The notes beneath the pieces are model-generated. The model was not told the DNA's origin. It did no database searches and saw nothing but the letters and a program-made list of their open reading frames with translations. Below, one piece after another: positions 40,789 to 49,457 of a stretch of DNA of 64,000 nt. Position 1 is the first letter of the stretch. Every line of letters begins with the position of its first letter. Origin of the DNA: an uncultured Bacilli bacterium. Its GTDB lineage: Bacteria; Bacillota_I; Bacilli_A; RF39; UBA660. Position numbers and translations under genes: made by a program. Location of the stretch: the NCBI GenBank assembly GCA_910584085.1, contig CAJTZY010000004.1, positions 1 through 64,000 of the forward strand, in the 5' to 3' direction.

Positions 40789-43452
40789 TCAGTTACAAGT
40801 AAATGAATTATCAAGTATTAAATGACTTGGGCTATTCGTTGATGCATCACGTATACTATTATTTTCTAATATAACATTATCTTTATAATATGTGTAGCCT
40901 GTTGAACTATTATTGATATCGTATGTTCCACCATTTAGTTTTGCATTACATATATATGTATTCCCAATATAATTATTAACTGCTTGAAGTCCTCCAACAA
41001 TATATGCACCATTAATATATATATTTCCTGTTGCTTCACTTTCATTTAATACTGCTCTTCCTATTTTATTATATACACAAATTCCTGTTGTATTTTCTTC
41101 TTCTCCACATTTATCAGCAACTGATCCCTTTATTTTTATATTTCCTGAATTAACATTAATTATACTTTTCATATAGTAAACATTATCACTGCCTGCACTA
41201 TTTGTATAAATATATACCTTGTTATCAGTATCAGTTATAGTTATATCATTTGATGAGGTATTATAAATAACAGTAGCACTTGATAAAAATTTACCACCTG
41301 ATATATTTATTATACCAGTAGATGAGTTATTAACTGTATTATTTGCTTTAGCATCAAATGTTCCACCTTTAATATTTACTGTTCCTGATGTATTATTTAT
41401 AACATTGCCTGTTTCAGATGTATATATTCCTGAATATATATTTATCGTTCCTGAATTTCGAGATTGCATTAAATCATTAGTTTTATTCATTGTAGAACTA
41501 TAAATGTTTATTGTACCTCCAGTATTATAAATTGCTCTACCCTCACCTGAAATATTTATATTTTTTAAAGTAGTATTCCCAAAATTATAAATACTAATTG
41601 ATGATATTACTTCTGCATTATTTATATCTGATATTGAAGATTTACTGCCTATATTAATTCCCTGAATTTCTGTTTCAACATATATTTTATTGATAGTTAA
41701 TTTGTTATAACTTTGAATTCCATAATTTCCATAGATAAATGCATTATTTATAAGCAAATTACCTGTATTACTAATAACAAAATTTGACGCTTCTTCATAG
41801 TCATCATCTGGATCTCCCAATGTCCTAAGTATTCCATTATTAATAGTTAGATTATTTGCATTATATATTACCTCTTTTGAGTTACTTATGTTTTTCAATT
41901 CACCATTACCAGCTGTATCATCTATTACTAATATCCCTCTATTCGACATTGGTCTTTTTAAATTTTCAAAATTTATCATTTTACCATTTAGATTTAATTT
42001 AATATTTTTATTATCATTAATTATTATTTTATTATCAATAGTCTCATTACTTAACATAACTATATTATTTTTACTTGTATCTGCATTATTTACCGCACTA
42101 CCTAGTGTTGTATTAAGTGAACATGTAGTGTCACTTGTTACATTTGTAACTGTTAGTGTTGTTCCACTTACACTTGGTATTGCTCCATTATTACAACTTA
42201 CATTTGTTTTACTTGTTGTATTTATACCTGTAAATGTTGCTGTTTTATTTGTCCTTGCAAATGCTTCATTACTTCCTAGTGTTACTATTGGACTTGTTGT
42301 ATCTATTTTACTTACTATTACTTCTGTTACTTCACTTATATTTCCTGCATTATCCCTTACTTTTATTTGATATGTTTTATTTTCTGTTACTGTCTTACTG
42401 TTACTTGATTGCCAAGAAACTCCATTATCGAATGAGTATTCTAATACTCCACTTTCAGTATCACTTGCATTTACTTTTAATGTCTTATTTCTTGACCATT
42501 CTTCTGTATTTCCTTCTATACTTTCTATTGTAGGTTTTGTTGTATCTATTTTATCTACTGAAAGTGTACTAAATTCTTTTTCATTTGTTCCATATATTAC
42601 CTTTGTCATTAATGTTCCATTACTTGTAAATGTTACTTCTTGTGGATTTGTGGCTGTTATCCAAGTATGTCCTTTATCTATACTATATTCATATGTTAGA
42701 TTTTCTCCTTCTGGATAGTTAATAGTTACTATCTTTTCACTTGCCCAATCTTCATTATCAATACTATATGTTGCCTCTTCAAACTCTTGTGTTGTTACTT
42801 TTAATTCTGATACTGTTTCTACTTTATTTCCATTTATTACTTTTACACTAATTGTATATTCTTTATTTTCTTCTAGATTATCAAATGTATTTCTTTCTGT
42901 TCCTTTTTTATATTCTGAATCTCCTATTTTATAGTATATTCCTTCTATTCCACTTTCTGGGTCATTTGCCACTACTATCACTGTTATACTATTTGTTGTT
43001 ATTTTATTTACTTTTACATCTACTTGAGCTTCTGTTTTATCTAATATATCACATTTTCCTTTTACCATACTTAGTTTATTTTTTGTTCCTGCCGCACAGT
43101 ATGTTCCATCTGATATATAATCTACTTCTATAACTTTCTCTGCATTTCTATATACTACTCCTGTTTTAAAGTTCGATTTTAATGGAAAACTTTTATCTGT
43201 TACACTTACTTTATCTGTTATTTCATTAAATCCATTTTCTGCCTCATATAGTTCATATGCATGAAATGTATTATTCAAGCTTTCTTTAAATCCTGCCTCT
43301 TTTGCATCAGAAATAATACCAAGGATTATTGGTACTGCTATTAATGATATTACCCCCAGTATTACTATTACTGCTAAGAGTTCTATTAGGGTAAATCCCT
43401 TTTTATTTATTAGGGATTGCCCCACGAAGCCTTTATTTTCAAGTGTTTTCAT
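40789..43452 (-). CDS. Very large pseudopilin-like surface protein
   Basis: The 887-residue product starts with a type IV prepilin leader: KKG-FTLIELLAVIVILGVISLIAV, cleaved after Gly19 with Glu at +5. A short pilin-like region with a Cys pair (YCAAGTKNKLSMVKGKC, about 115-131) follows. Then come three or four Ig/FN3-like domains (about 140-420; for example DNGVSWQSSNSKTVTENKTYQIKVRDNAGN), and from about 480 a right-handed beta-helix of short repeats (GTINIYSG, GTVNIKGG, GIINISGG). It ends with Cys-Asn. The start behind AGAGG is preferred over one 18 nt upstream. It is likely surface-displayed, adhesive or glycan-binding. No other pilus genes are nearby. Confidence 0.85.
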   Translation of the reverse strand: MKTLENKGFVGQSLINKKGFTLIELLAVIVILGVISLIAVPIILGIISDAKEAGFKESLNNTFHAYELYEAENGFNEITDKVSVTDKSFPLKSNFKTGVVYRNAEKVIEVDYISDGTYCAAGTKNKLSMVKGKCDILDKTEAQVDVKVNKITTNSITVIVVANDPESGIEGIYYKIGDSEYKKGTERNTFDNLEENKEYTISVKVINGNKVETVSELKVTTQEFEEATYSIDNEDWASEKIVTINYPEGENLTYEYSIDKGHTWITATNPQEVTFTSNGTLMTKVIYGTNEKEFSTLSVDKIDTTKPTIESIEGNTEEWSRNKTLKVNASDTESGVLEYSFDNGVSWQSSNSKTVTENKTYQIKVRDNAGNISEVTEVIVSKIDTTSPIVTLGSNEAFARTNKTATFTGINTTSKTNVSCNNGAIPSVSGTTLTVTNVTSDTTCSLNTTLGSAVNNADTSKNNIVMLSNETIDNKIIINDNKNIKLNLNGKMINFENLKRPMSNRGILVIDDTAGNGELKNISNSKEVIYNANNLTINNGILRTLGDPDDDYEEASNFVISNTGNLLINNAFIYGNYGIQSYNKLTINKIYVETEIQGINIGSKSSISDINNAEVISSISIYNFGNTTLKNINISGEGRAIYNTGGTINIYSSTMNKTNDLMQSRNSGTINIYSGIYTSETGNVINNTSGTVNIKGGTFDAKANNTVNNSSTGIINISGGKFLSSATVIYNTSSNDITITDTDNKVYIYTNSAGSDNVYYMKSIINVNSGNIKIKGSVADKCGEEENTTGICVYNKIGRAVLNESEATGNIYINGAYIVGGLQAVNNYIGNTYICNAKLNGGTYDINNSSTGYTYYKDNVILENNSIRDASTNSPSHLILDNSFTCN

Positions 43453-43525
43453 GCTTTTACCTCTTTTCATTTCTACTTTATTAGTCTACTTTTTTACTAT
43501 TTAATTTTATCATTTATTTTTCATT

Positions 43526-43556
43526 TTGACAATATATTGATTGCTATTAATATAAT
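43526..43556 (+). promoter_or_regulatory. Promoter of the 95-residue gene
   Basis: TTGACA (43526-43531) is followed by TAATAT at 16 nt and by TATAAT at 19 nt. The ATG is 15 nt past the latter, behind AGGTGG. It faces away from the pseudopilin gene. Confidence 0.6.
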
Positions 43557-43571
43557 TTATTAGGTGGTGTC

Positions 43572-43859
43572 ATGAGATTAGTACCTAACATTTCTGCTCC
43601 AGCTTTTTCAACATCTGCATTTCTTCTTGGATTATTACTTTGTGATGGACTTACTCCTGCAGAGCAAAATGCTTTAGGAAGTTGGTTTATGTTAATAGGG
43701 CAAACAATAACTACTAATGCTAGTCAACAGCAATTATTAAATAATAGAAAGAAATTAAGTAATGATTATAATTCTCATGTTATTAATGATAATAATCTAA
43801 AACAATCTGCAGAAAACATAAAAAAAGAAGTTAATAACATTTTCAATAATTTTGAATAA
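43572..43859 (+). CDS. Small protein of unknown function, divergent from the pseudopilin gene
   Basis: The 95-residue product has an N-terminal hydrophobic stretch (FSTSAFLLGLLLC), the block DGLTPAEQNALGSWFMLIGQTITTNASQQQLL, and an Asn/Lys-rich helical tail. Similar short proteins with a GL(T)xxEQNxLGN-like block occur in Clostridia-type genomes as hypothetical proteins, to my recollection. It is one of few plus-strand genes, with a good promoter and ribosome binding site. Confidence 0.65.
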   Translation: MRLVPNISAPAFSTSAFLLGLLLCDGLTPAEQNALGSWFMLIGQTITTNASQQQLLNNRKKLSNDYNSHVINDNNLKQSAENIKKEVNNIFNNFE

Positions 43860-43881
43860 ATTTATTAACTTTTTTTCATTA

Positions 43882-44811
43882 TTAACCTTTTAAAGTATTT
43901 ATCTCATCTATTGATAATCCTGTAACTTTAGATATTACACTTATATCCAATTTTTCAACTAACATATTTTTAGCTATTTCAAGTTTGCTTTCCTTTGCAC
44001 CTTCAATTTTGCCTTCAATCTTACCTTCAATCTTACCTTCAGCAATTCCCTCAGCTCTACCTTCTGCTCTACCCTCAGCCATAGCCTTAATTTTAGCTCC
44101 ATCTATTTGTGTTCTTCTAATTTTCTCTGCTTCTACTTCTGCATCATATAATCCTAATATTTCTTCATCATTACTTAACTCTTCTAATCTTTTAGACACT
44201 TTTTTCATAATCTTATCATCTCCTGCAATAGTTCTTGCAAATTCTTTTGTTTCTGCCATTAATAGTAAACAGTATCTTTCGAATTTACTTAAACTTTTTA
44301 CAGACTTATTATAGCACGTATCATGGATATATGCTAGATTAACATGATATTTTATTTCACTTTCCTTAAGTATTTCATTTGTTGTATCCTCCTTATATAC
44401 AAATTTATATATCTCTTGATTATTTTCAAAATAATAAAAATCATTAAAATTTATTTGTATAATTTTTCCACTTTCTAAATAACTTTTACCTCTTTTATAA
44501 AGATTATCAGATAATCTATAAAAGTAAGCATTACTTTTATCAAATACTCCGTCATAATATTCTTTATTTAGTTCTATATTTATATATTTATTCCCAATAC
44601 TTACTATAATATCACTTCTCATATTTTTATCATTTTTATTATTTATAATATATTCTGAGTTTTCAACTCTCATATTATTAAATTCAGTTACAGGTATACT
44701 TGTAATACAACTAATTAATTCTTTTAAAAAATCCTCATTATTTGGATCTAACATTATTCCTTTAAATATGCAGTCATATATTCCAAGTAGTAATTTTTCA
44801 TCGTCTTTCAT
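43882..44811 (-). CDS. Rpn-family recombination-promoting nuclease / putative transposase
   Basis: The 309-residue product is of the Rpn/YhgA-like (TIGR01784, PD-(D/E)xK) family. The N-terminal DPNNEDFLKELIS leads to the nuclease core MRSDIIVSIGNKYINIELNKEYY, with Asp and Glu ligands. The C-terminal third holds six to seven EGxA/EGKI repeats (EGRAEGRAEGIAEGKIEGK and on), then a helical end LDISVISKVTGLSIDEINTL. A paralog lies at 58500. These proteins promote recA-independent recombination in Escherichia coli; here the role is unknown. Confidence 0.85.
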   Translation of the reverse strand: MKDDEKLLLGIYDCIFKGIMLDPNNEDFLKELISCITSIPVTEFNNMRVENSEYIINNKNDKNMRSDIIVSIGNKYINIELNKEYYDGVFDKSNAYFYRLSDNLYKRGKSYLESGKIIQINFNDFYYFENNQEIYKFVYKEDTTNEILKESEIKYHVNLAYIHDTCYNKSVKSLSKFERYCLLLMAETKEFARTIAGDDKIMKKVSKRLEELSNDEEILGLYDAEVEAEKIRRTQIDGAKIKAMAEGRAEGRAEGIAEGKIEGKIEGKIEGAKESKLEIAKNMLVEKLDISVISKVTGLSIDEINTLKG

Positions 44812-44851
44812 ATTATTCCTCCAATTATTATTACCCTTTTTATTCTTAGTT

Positions 44852-44903
44852 TGGTGATTTTCCTATATATATTATACGACAAAACTTTTCTATTTCCTTT
44901 TTT
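44852..44903 (-). promoter_or_regulatory. Upstream block shared with the second Rpn paralog
   Basis: About 52 nt upstream of this gene align with the region before the paralog at 58500. A 23-nt part (44854-44876) beginning TATAATATATATAGG is identical, and AAAAAAGGAAAT occurs upstream in both. It contains TATAAT but no clear -35. Confidence 0.65.
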
Positions 44904-44916
44904 ATTTTGAAAAAGT

Positions 44917-44945
44917 TAAAAAAAAGATAGAAATTTATCTATCTT
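44917..44945 (-). terminator. Terminator of rpsF-ssb-rpsR
   Basis: AAGATAG pairs with CTATCTT (8-nt loop), then TTTTTTTT on the minus strand. The stem begins at the rpsR stop. Confidence 0.88.
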
Positions 44946-45162
44946 ATTTAACGAATGGTATTAAAGCCATATGTCTAGCATATTTAACTTGTGTAGCTAT
45001 ATGTCTTTGATGTTTAGCACATGCACCAGTAATTCTTCTTGGTAATATTTTACCTTTATCTTGACTTATATATTTTTTAATTACTTCTACATTTTTATAA
45101 TCAACATCTTTTCCAGCACACATTTGACATATTTTTTTCTTTTTTCTATAAAATTCTGCCAT
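44944..45162 (-). CDS. rpsR: Ribosomal protein S18
   Basis: A 72-residue protein that pairs with S6. The end ILPRRITGACAKHQRHIATQVKYARHMALIPF is diagnostic. CQMC and CAKH supply a C..C..C..H zinc set (residues 12, 15, 48, 51). It follows ssb by 14 nt. Confidence 0.98.
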   Translation of the reverse strand: MAEFYRKKKKICQMCAGKDVDYKNVEVIKKYISQDKGKILPRRITGACAKHQRHIATQVKYARHMALIPFVK

Positions 45163-45176
45163 TATTATTCCTCCTA

Positions 45177-45656
45177 TTAATCTAGGAAATTATCATCTAT
45201 AGAAACACTGTCACCAAGTTCAGCAAATGGATCGTTTTCCACATTTACTCCCATATCAGAATTGTTATCTTGATAATCATATGGTGTAGGTTCTGCACTT
45301 GGCATATTATATGAACTATTTGTTGATGCTTCTCTTGCAGATTTGCTTTCTACAAATTCAAAGTTATCTAATACAACATCGAATGAAGTTCTCTTATTTC
45401 CATCTTTATCATCATAATTTCCTGTTTGTATTCTTCCCTCAAGGGCAATTAAATTACCTTTATCAAAATATTTTGATATTGTTTCTGCCTGTTTACGCCA
45501 TGCAACTACATTAATAAAATCTGCAGTTCTTGTTCCATCAGTACCTGTAAAAGGTCTATTCACAGCAATTGAAAATCTCAAATATGCAGTATTTCCAGCT
45601 GTATAACGTAATTCAGGTTTAGCTGTTAGTCTTCCTAATAATATTACTTTATTCAC
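45177..45656 (-). CDS. ssb: Single-stranded DNA-binding protein
   Basis: The 159-residue protein protects ssDNA in replication and repair. The OB fold covers residues 1-105 (MNKVILLGRLTAKPELRYT, ADFINVVAWRKQAE, YFDKGNLIALEGRIQTGNYDD). After a flexible acidic linker it ends DNFLD, an unusual variant of the DDDIPF partner-binding tip. It lies between rpsF and rpsR as in B. subtilis. Confidence 0.97.
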   Translation of the reverse strand: MNKVILLGRLTAKPELRYTAGNTAYLRFSIAVNRPFTGTDGTRTADFINVVAWRKQAETISKYFDKGNLIALEGRIQTGNYDDKDGNKRTSFDVVLDNFEFVESKSAREASTNSSYNMPSAEPTPYDYQDNNSDMGVNVENDPFAELGDSVSIDDNFLD

Positions 45657-45667
45657 TCTATCACCTC

Positions 45668-45970
45668 TTAGTCTTCCTTGTTTATAACTAGATGTCTAAT
45701 AACATCATTGCTTATTAAAGCTAAACGGTCAAATTCTTTTATAGCTTTGTCATCATTAGCTTCAATATCAACTACGAAGTAATATCCACTTTTGTAAGTA
45801 TTGTTACCAATTTTAATTTCGTATGCTAAAGTTTTTTGTCCCCAAGCATCAACATTTGTTACTTTTGCACCATTAGTTTCTAATGTTTTTTGGAAGCTAG
45901 ATGCAACATTTTTTATTTCATCTTCTCCAAGTGTTGGTCTTACTATGAACATAATTTCATAATTTTTCAT
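45668..45970 (-). CDS. rpsF: Ribosomal protein S6
   Basis: A 100-residue protein with MKNYEIMFIVRPTLGEDE and WGQKTLAYEIKIGNNTYKSGYYFVVD. It heads the rpsF-ssb-rpsR operon. Confidence 0.98.
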   Translation of the reverse strand: MKNYEIMFIVRPTLGEDEIKNVASSFQKTLETNGAKVTNVDAWGQKTLAYEIKIGNNTYKSGYYFVVDIEANDDKAIKEFDRLALISNDVIRHLVINKED

Positions 45971-45979
45971 TTTTACACC

Positions 45980-46062
45980 TCCTTATGGTCTTTGGCTCTT
46001 TCGAGCAAGGAGTAAATTTCTTACTCGTTTTAGATTATAGCAAACTTTTTTTAGTTTGTAAA
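45980..46062 (-). promoter_or_regulatory. Promoter and leader of rpsF-ssb-rpsR
   Basis: TTTACA (46062-46057), 17 nt, TATAAT (46039-46034). The leader contains the hairpin GCTC-GAAA-GAGC (about 45993-46004) just before the AGGAGG of rpsF. S6:S18 leaders with a hairpin at this place are known in many bacteria, but the conserved CCG bulge was not clearly seen. Confidence 0.65.
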
Positions 46063-46231
46063 CTATATTTTGCTATATTTTATTAATACGGTTTTATAAA
46101 AATTCATATTTTTTAAATTTTCATTTATATAATATTTCTTTTTAAGAAATAAGTTACCAACCATTTTTGAATCATATGTGTGTAATATTGATTGATAACT
46201 ACCTTTTTTGATATTTTTTCTATCCTATATG

Positions 46232-46260
46232 AAAAATAGTTATCTTTCGGTAACTATTTT
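46232..46260 (-). terminator. Terminator after the 333-residue unknown gene
   Basis: AAAATAGTTA pairs with TAACTATTTT (10 bp, 8-nt loop), followed on the minus strand by T residues; it overlaps the stop of that gene. Confidence 0.8.
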
Positions 46261-47255
46261 AACGATTTATTTTTAGATTTCCTCCAACTAGGGATTTCTA
46301 TTGGTTCTAAACCATTCAATTTACGATTTTCATTCTCTTCCATTTTTTCTTTCCAATATTCAAACCATTCATCAAAAGACTTCGATTCTATTTTTCGATA
46401 TGGATCCAGTTTGGGCATTTCAACGCCGAATCTCTTTGTTTGATAAATCAAATAATAAACATAAAACTCCACATCTTTAGTATAATATCCGTAAACACTT
46501 CTTAATTCTTCCTTTGATAATTTTTTCATTTTATTTAACTTATTCATATAAAAGTTAATAAAAGCGAATAATTCTTGTTCAGTTAAACAATCTACTGATA
46601 ATATAGGCATTGCTGGATCTCTATATAAAGTAATTCCATATATAGGAATTCCATCATCTATTCTATTCATCATCGCTACTTCTTCTAGATCAATATAATT
46701 ATTAATATCTCTATTACCATATAATTCTAAGTTATCTATTATCTCACCTCGAGAACATATTTGTCTTTCCATTAAAGTACTTATTCTCTCTTCTGGTTGT
46801 TTTAAATTCCATTCAATAACTTTATTTTGTTCTTCAAAATCCCTATAAGTTAAACTATAGCTACACAAAGGATGTTCATTAATAAATATATTAATTGCAT
46901 GTATTAAGTCGTTAACAAATTTTTCTGCTGTACTATATTTGGATACACTTTTATTAACATTTCCTTTATTAAGTTTTAATTTTACTATCATTTTTTCTCC
47001 TGGGTTATAATTTATTTGAGCATAAACGCTATCCCCATTTGATAAATAATAACTACCATATATAATATCAGCTTCTTTACTTATACCACCTATAAACTCA
47101 CATTCTTTTGGTACTAATTGTTTTTTACCATTTTCATCCAAAACGTAACTCCATTTATCATCCCTAAGATATTCATACTTAGTATAAGCACCAAATTTTT
47201 CATTTAAATACTCTTTTAAAATTTCTAAATTACGCATATTATTTATATTTTGCAT
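46254..47255 (-). CDS. Hypothetical protein of about 333 residues
   Basis: No family is recognised. The product is soluble and charged, with no signal peptide or membrane helix. Visible blocks are EFIGGISKEADIIYGSYYLSNGDSVYAQINYNPGEKM, then a helical part (LTEQELFAFINFYMNKLNKMKKLSKEELR) and a basic tail (PSWRKSKNKSLK). The start MQNINNMRN behind GTAGGATTGG is preferred over the longer frame to 47303. It stands alone with its own terminator. Confidence 0.65.
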   Translation of the reverse strand: MQNINNMRNLEILKEYLNEKFGAYTKYEYLRDDKWSYVLDENGKKQLVPKECEFIGGISKEADIIYGSYYLSNGDSVYAQINYNPGEKMIVKLKLNKGNVNKSVSKYSTAEKFVNDLIHAINIFINEHPLCSYSLTYRDFEEQNKVIEWNLKQPEERISTLMERQICSRGEIIDNLELYGNRDINNYIDLEEVAMMNRIDDGIPIYGITLYRDPAMPILSVDCLTEQELFAFINFYMNKLNKMKKLSKEELRSVYGYYTKDVEFYVYYLIYQTKRFGVEMPKLDPYRKIESKSFDEWFEYWKEKMEENENRKLNGLEPIEIPSWRKSKNKSLK

Positions 47256-47477
47256 AATACCAATCCTACTTTCCATGTGTTTTAGATGTGAGTATAATAG
47301 CATAAAACAGTGTTAATGTCAAATTAAACATCTACATTTTAATATATTTTTGTTTCGATATATTTCATTATATATTTTATTAAAGTTTATATTAATAAAA
47401 CATTCACAATTTTTATGAATGTTTTAAATTTTACATATTTTTTTACACATATACTCATAATAATGATGGTGAATTAT

Positions 47478-47966
47478 ATGTACTATTTAAATTACTTTTT
47501 TATATTTTCCATACTAGGTCATTTTATAGAGTGCTTTTTCTATTCAAATGGAGAAAGTGGGATTTTATTAGGTTATTGGACACCAATATATGGTTTTGGA
47601 ACTATTATAATTTTATTTATTAACAAAATTATTGATAAGCTTAAATTAAATAAGATTTTAAAGGTTATTACTTTGTTCTTTTCTAGTGCGATTTTTCTAG
47701 CAATAATAGAGGCAATTGGTGGATATTTAATTAAATGGATTTTTAATACTGAATTATGGAATTACTCTAGTCATAAATTTAATATTGGAGAATACACATC
47801 ACTTGAAATGTCTCTTATTTGGGGACTTAGTAGTATTTTACTTATATATTTCCTTAAACCAATTGTCGATAAAATTGTTAATAAAATTCATAAATTTATT
47901 ACTTATATATTAATTGTCCTACTTATTATTGACTTAATAGCAACTATAGTTGTTAAAACTATGTAG
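47478..47966 (+). CDS. Putative ABC-transporter permease-like membrane protein (PF06541/CmpB-type)
   Basis: A 162-residue protein with four or five membrane helices. YLNYFFIFSILGHFIECFFY, GYWTPIYGFG and WNYSSHKFNIGEYTSLEMSLIWG follow the family pattern, in which a W-(D/N)YS....N..G block precedes a helix starting WG. The family is named after a putative permease, but no transport has been shown. The start is set by GGTG 6 nt before the ATG. Confidence 0.75.
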   Translation: MYYLNYFFIFSILGHFIECFFYSNGESGILLGYWTPIYGFGTIIILFINKIIDKLKLNKILKVITLFFSSAIFLAIIEAIGGYLIKWIFNTELWNYSSHKFNIGEYTSLEMSLIWGLSSILLIYFLKPIVDKIVNKIHKFITYILIVLLIIDLIATIVVKTM

Positions 47967-48037
47967 TTTTTATAGGCTATTCGTCTAATATGAAAGTTTT
48001 AAATATAAAGATACAATAATATTATGGAGGACGTTTT

Positions 48038-48274
48038 ATGGATGAAATTGCAAAGGTAAATGTAGAAAATGGTGTTTTTTTATTTAAGCTTAAAAATGTT
48101 TTAAATGATAAAAATGTAAGCATTAATAAAATTATGAAAGATACAAATACAGATTATAAAGTTATAAAAAGGCTTATGACTGGAGAACTTGTTAAAATCG
48201 ATATGTATGTTTTAGCTCGTGTTTGTGATTATCTAGACTGTTCAATAGAAGAGTTAATTGAATATAAACATTAA
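48038..48274 (+). CDS. XRE-type helix-turn-helix protein
   Basis: A 78-residue DNA-binding protein: LKNVLNDKNVSINKIMKDTNTDYKVIKRLMTGELVKIDMYVLARVCDYLDCSIEELIEY is one HTH_26/Cro-type domain with the typical CDYLDCSIEELI closing helix. It follows an AGGA-type ribosome binding site and a strong terminator ends it. It is probably a regulator; the target is unknown. Confidence 0.82.
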   Translation: MDEIAKVNVENGVFLFKLKNVLNDKNVSINKIMKDTNTDYKVIKRLMTGELVKIDMYVLARVCDYLDCSIEELIEYKH

Positions 48275-48311
48275 AAGTGTACGGTTAAGTAATTAATCGC
48301 ACACTTTTTTT
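48274..48311. terminator. Terminator between the XRE gene and ychF
   Basis: AAAGTGT pairs with ACACTTT, with inner pairs CGGTTAA/TTAATCG around GTAA, followed by TTTTTTT on the plus strand. The stem begins within the stop of the XRE gene. It may also end ychF transcripts coming from the other side. Confidence 0.75.
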
Positions 48312-49410
48312 ATACATTAAATCTAAAGTAGCATATATCCCCATCCTGCATTAAATATTCTTTACCTTCAAGTCTCATTTTTCCGGCCTCTTTTACTGCC
48401 TTTTCACTACCACATTTTTTTAATTCTTCATAACCCATTATTTCTGCTTTTATGAACCCTCTTTCAAAATCTGTATGAATTATTCCTGCGCACTCAGGGG
48501 CCTTCATTCCATCTTTATATGTCCAAGCCCTACATTCATCCTCACCTGCTGTAAAAAATGTTTTTAAGCCTAGAAGTGTATAAGATGATTTTATTAATTT
48601 ATCTATTCCACTTTCCTTTATTCCAAGTTCACCCAGAAACTCAACTTTTTCTTCACTATTCATTTCACTTAAATCAGATTCTATTTTGGCACATATTGTT
48701 ACTACTTCTGCATTATCTTTTGTAGCATATTCTTTTAATGAACTTATATATTTATTATCACCTATAAGTAGATCATCTTCTGAAACATTTGCTACATATA
48801 TTATAGGTTTACTTGTAAGTAGATTAAATGATTTTATATAACTTTTTTCATCATCTGTAAGTTCTATTCTCCTAATTGGAATATTTTTTTCTAATGTCTC
48901 TTTTAATTTAGTAAGTATTGCGGCCTCTTTTTGTACTTCTTTGTCTTTAGAAAGAGCAGCTTTTTTACCTATTTTATTAAATCTATTTTCTACTATTTCT
49001 AAATCAGATAGAATTAATTCTACTTCAATTATTTCTATATCACGAATAGGATCTACATTATTTTCTACATGTATTATATCACTATTTTCAAAGCATCTAA
49101 CTACTTCACATATAGCATCTACTTCTCTAATATGTGAAAGGAACTTATTTCCCAAGCCTTCTCCAAGAGAAGCTCCCTTAACAAGTCCTGCTATATCTGT
49201 AAATTCAAATGTTGTTGGAACAATGCTTTTAGGTTTATATAGTTCACTTAAAAAATCTAATCTTTCATCTGGAACTACTACTACTCCTACATTTGGATCT
49301 ATAGTTGCAAATGGATAATTAGCTGCTAAAATATTTTTCTTAGTTATTGCATTAAATAGTGTACTTTTTCCTACATTTGGTAATCCTACTATACCTGCTG
49401 TTAAGCTCAT
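48310..49410 (-). CDS. ychF: Redox-regulated ATPase/GTPase YchF (Obg-like)
   Basis: A 366-residue Obg-related P-loop protein, ATP-preferring in its family. GIVGLPNVGKSTLFNAIT (G1), DIAGLVKGASLGEGLGNKFLSHIREVDAI (G3) and YVANVSEDDL, in which the usual NKxD is NVSE as in YchF. A helical insert (about 130-200) and a C-terminal TGS domain (RAWTYKDGMKAPECAGIIHTDFERGFI) follow. In B. subtilis its homolog lies beside rpsF. Confidence 0.97.
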   Translation of the reverse strand: MSLTAGIVGLPNVGKSTLFNAITKKNILAANYPFATIDPNVGVVVVPDERLDFLSELYKPKSIVPTTFEFTDIAGLVKGASLGEGLGNKFLSHIREVDAICEVVRCFENSDIIHVENNVDPIRDIEIIEVELILSDLEIVENRFNKIGKKAALSKDKEVQKEAAILTKLKETLEKNIPIRRIELTDDEKSYIKSFNLLTSKPIIYVANVSEDDLLIGDNKYISSLKEYATKDNAEVVTICAKIESDLSEMNSEEKVEFLGELGIKESGIDKLIKSSYTLLGLKTFFTAGEDECRAWTYKDGMKAPECAGIIHTDFERGFIKAEIMGYEELKKCGSEKAVKEAGKMRLEGKEYLMQDGDICYFRFNV

Positions 49411-49457
49411 TAAATCACTTCTTTCTTATGATAGTTTACTATATTTTTGAAATTTTA

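Noticed and set aside
41888..43133. Plus-strand open frames opposite the pseudopilin gene (for example 41888-42370)
   Set aside because: They are Leu/Phe/Ser-rich shadows caused by the repetitive Thr/Asn/Glu codons of the real gene and have no start signals.
40789..43452. A type IV pilus assembly cluster around the pseudopilin
   Set aside because: No prepilin peptidase, assembly ATPase or platform protein is encoded in the window.
43882..44811. Rpn gene as an insertion sequence
   Set aside because: Although the family is labelled transposase-like, no terminal inverted repeats or target-site duplications flank either copy.
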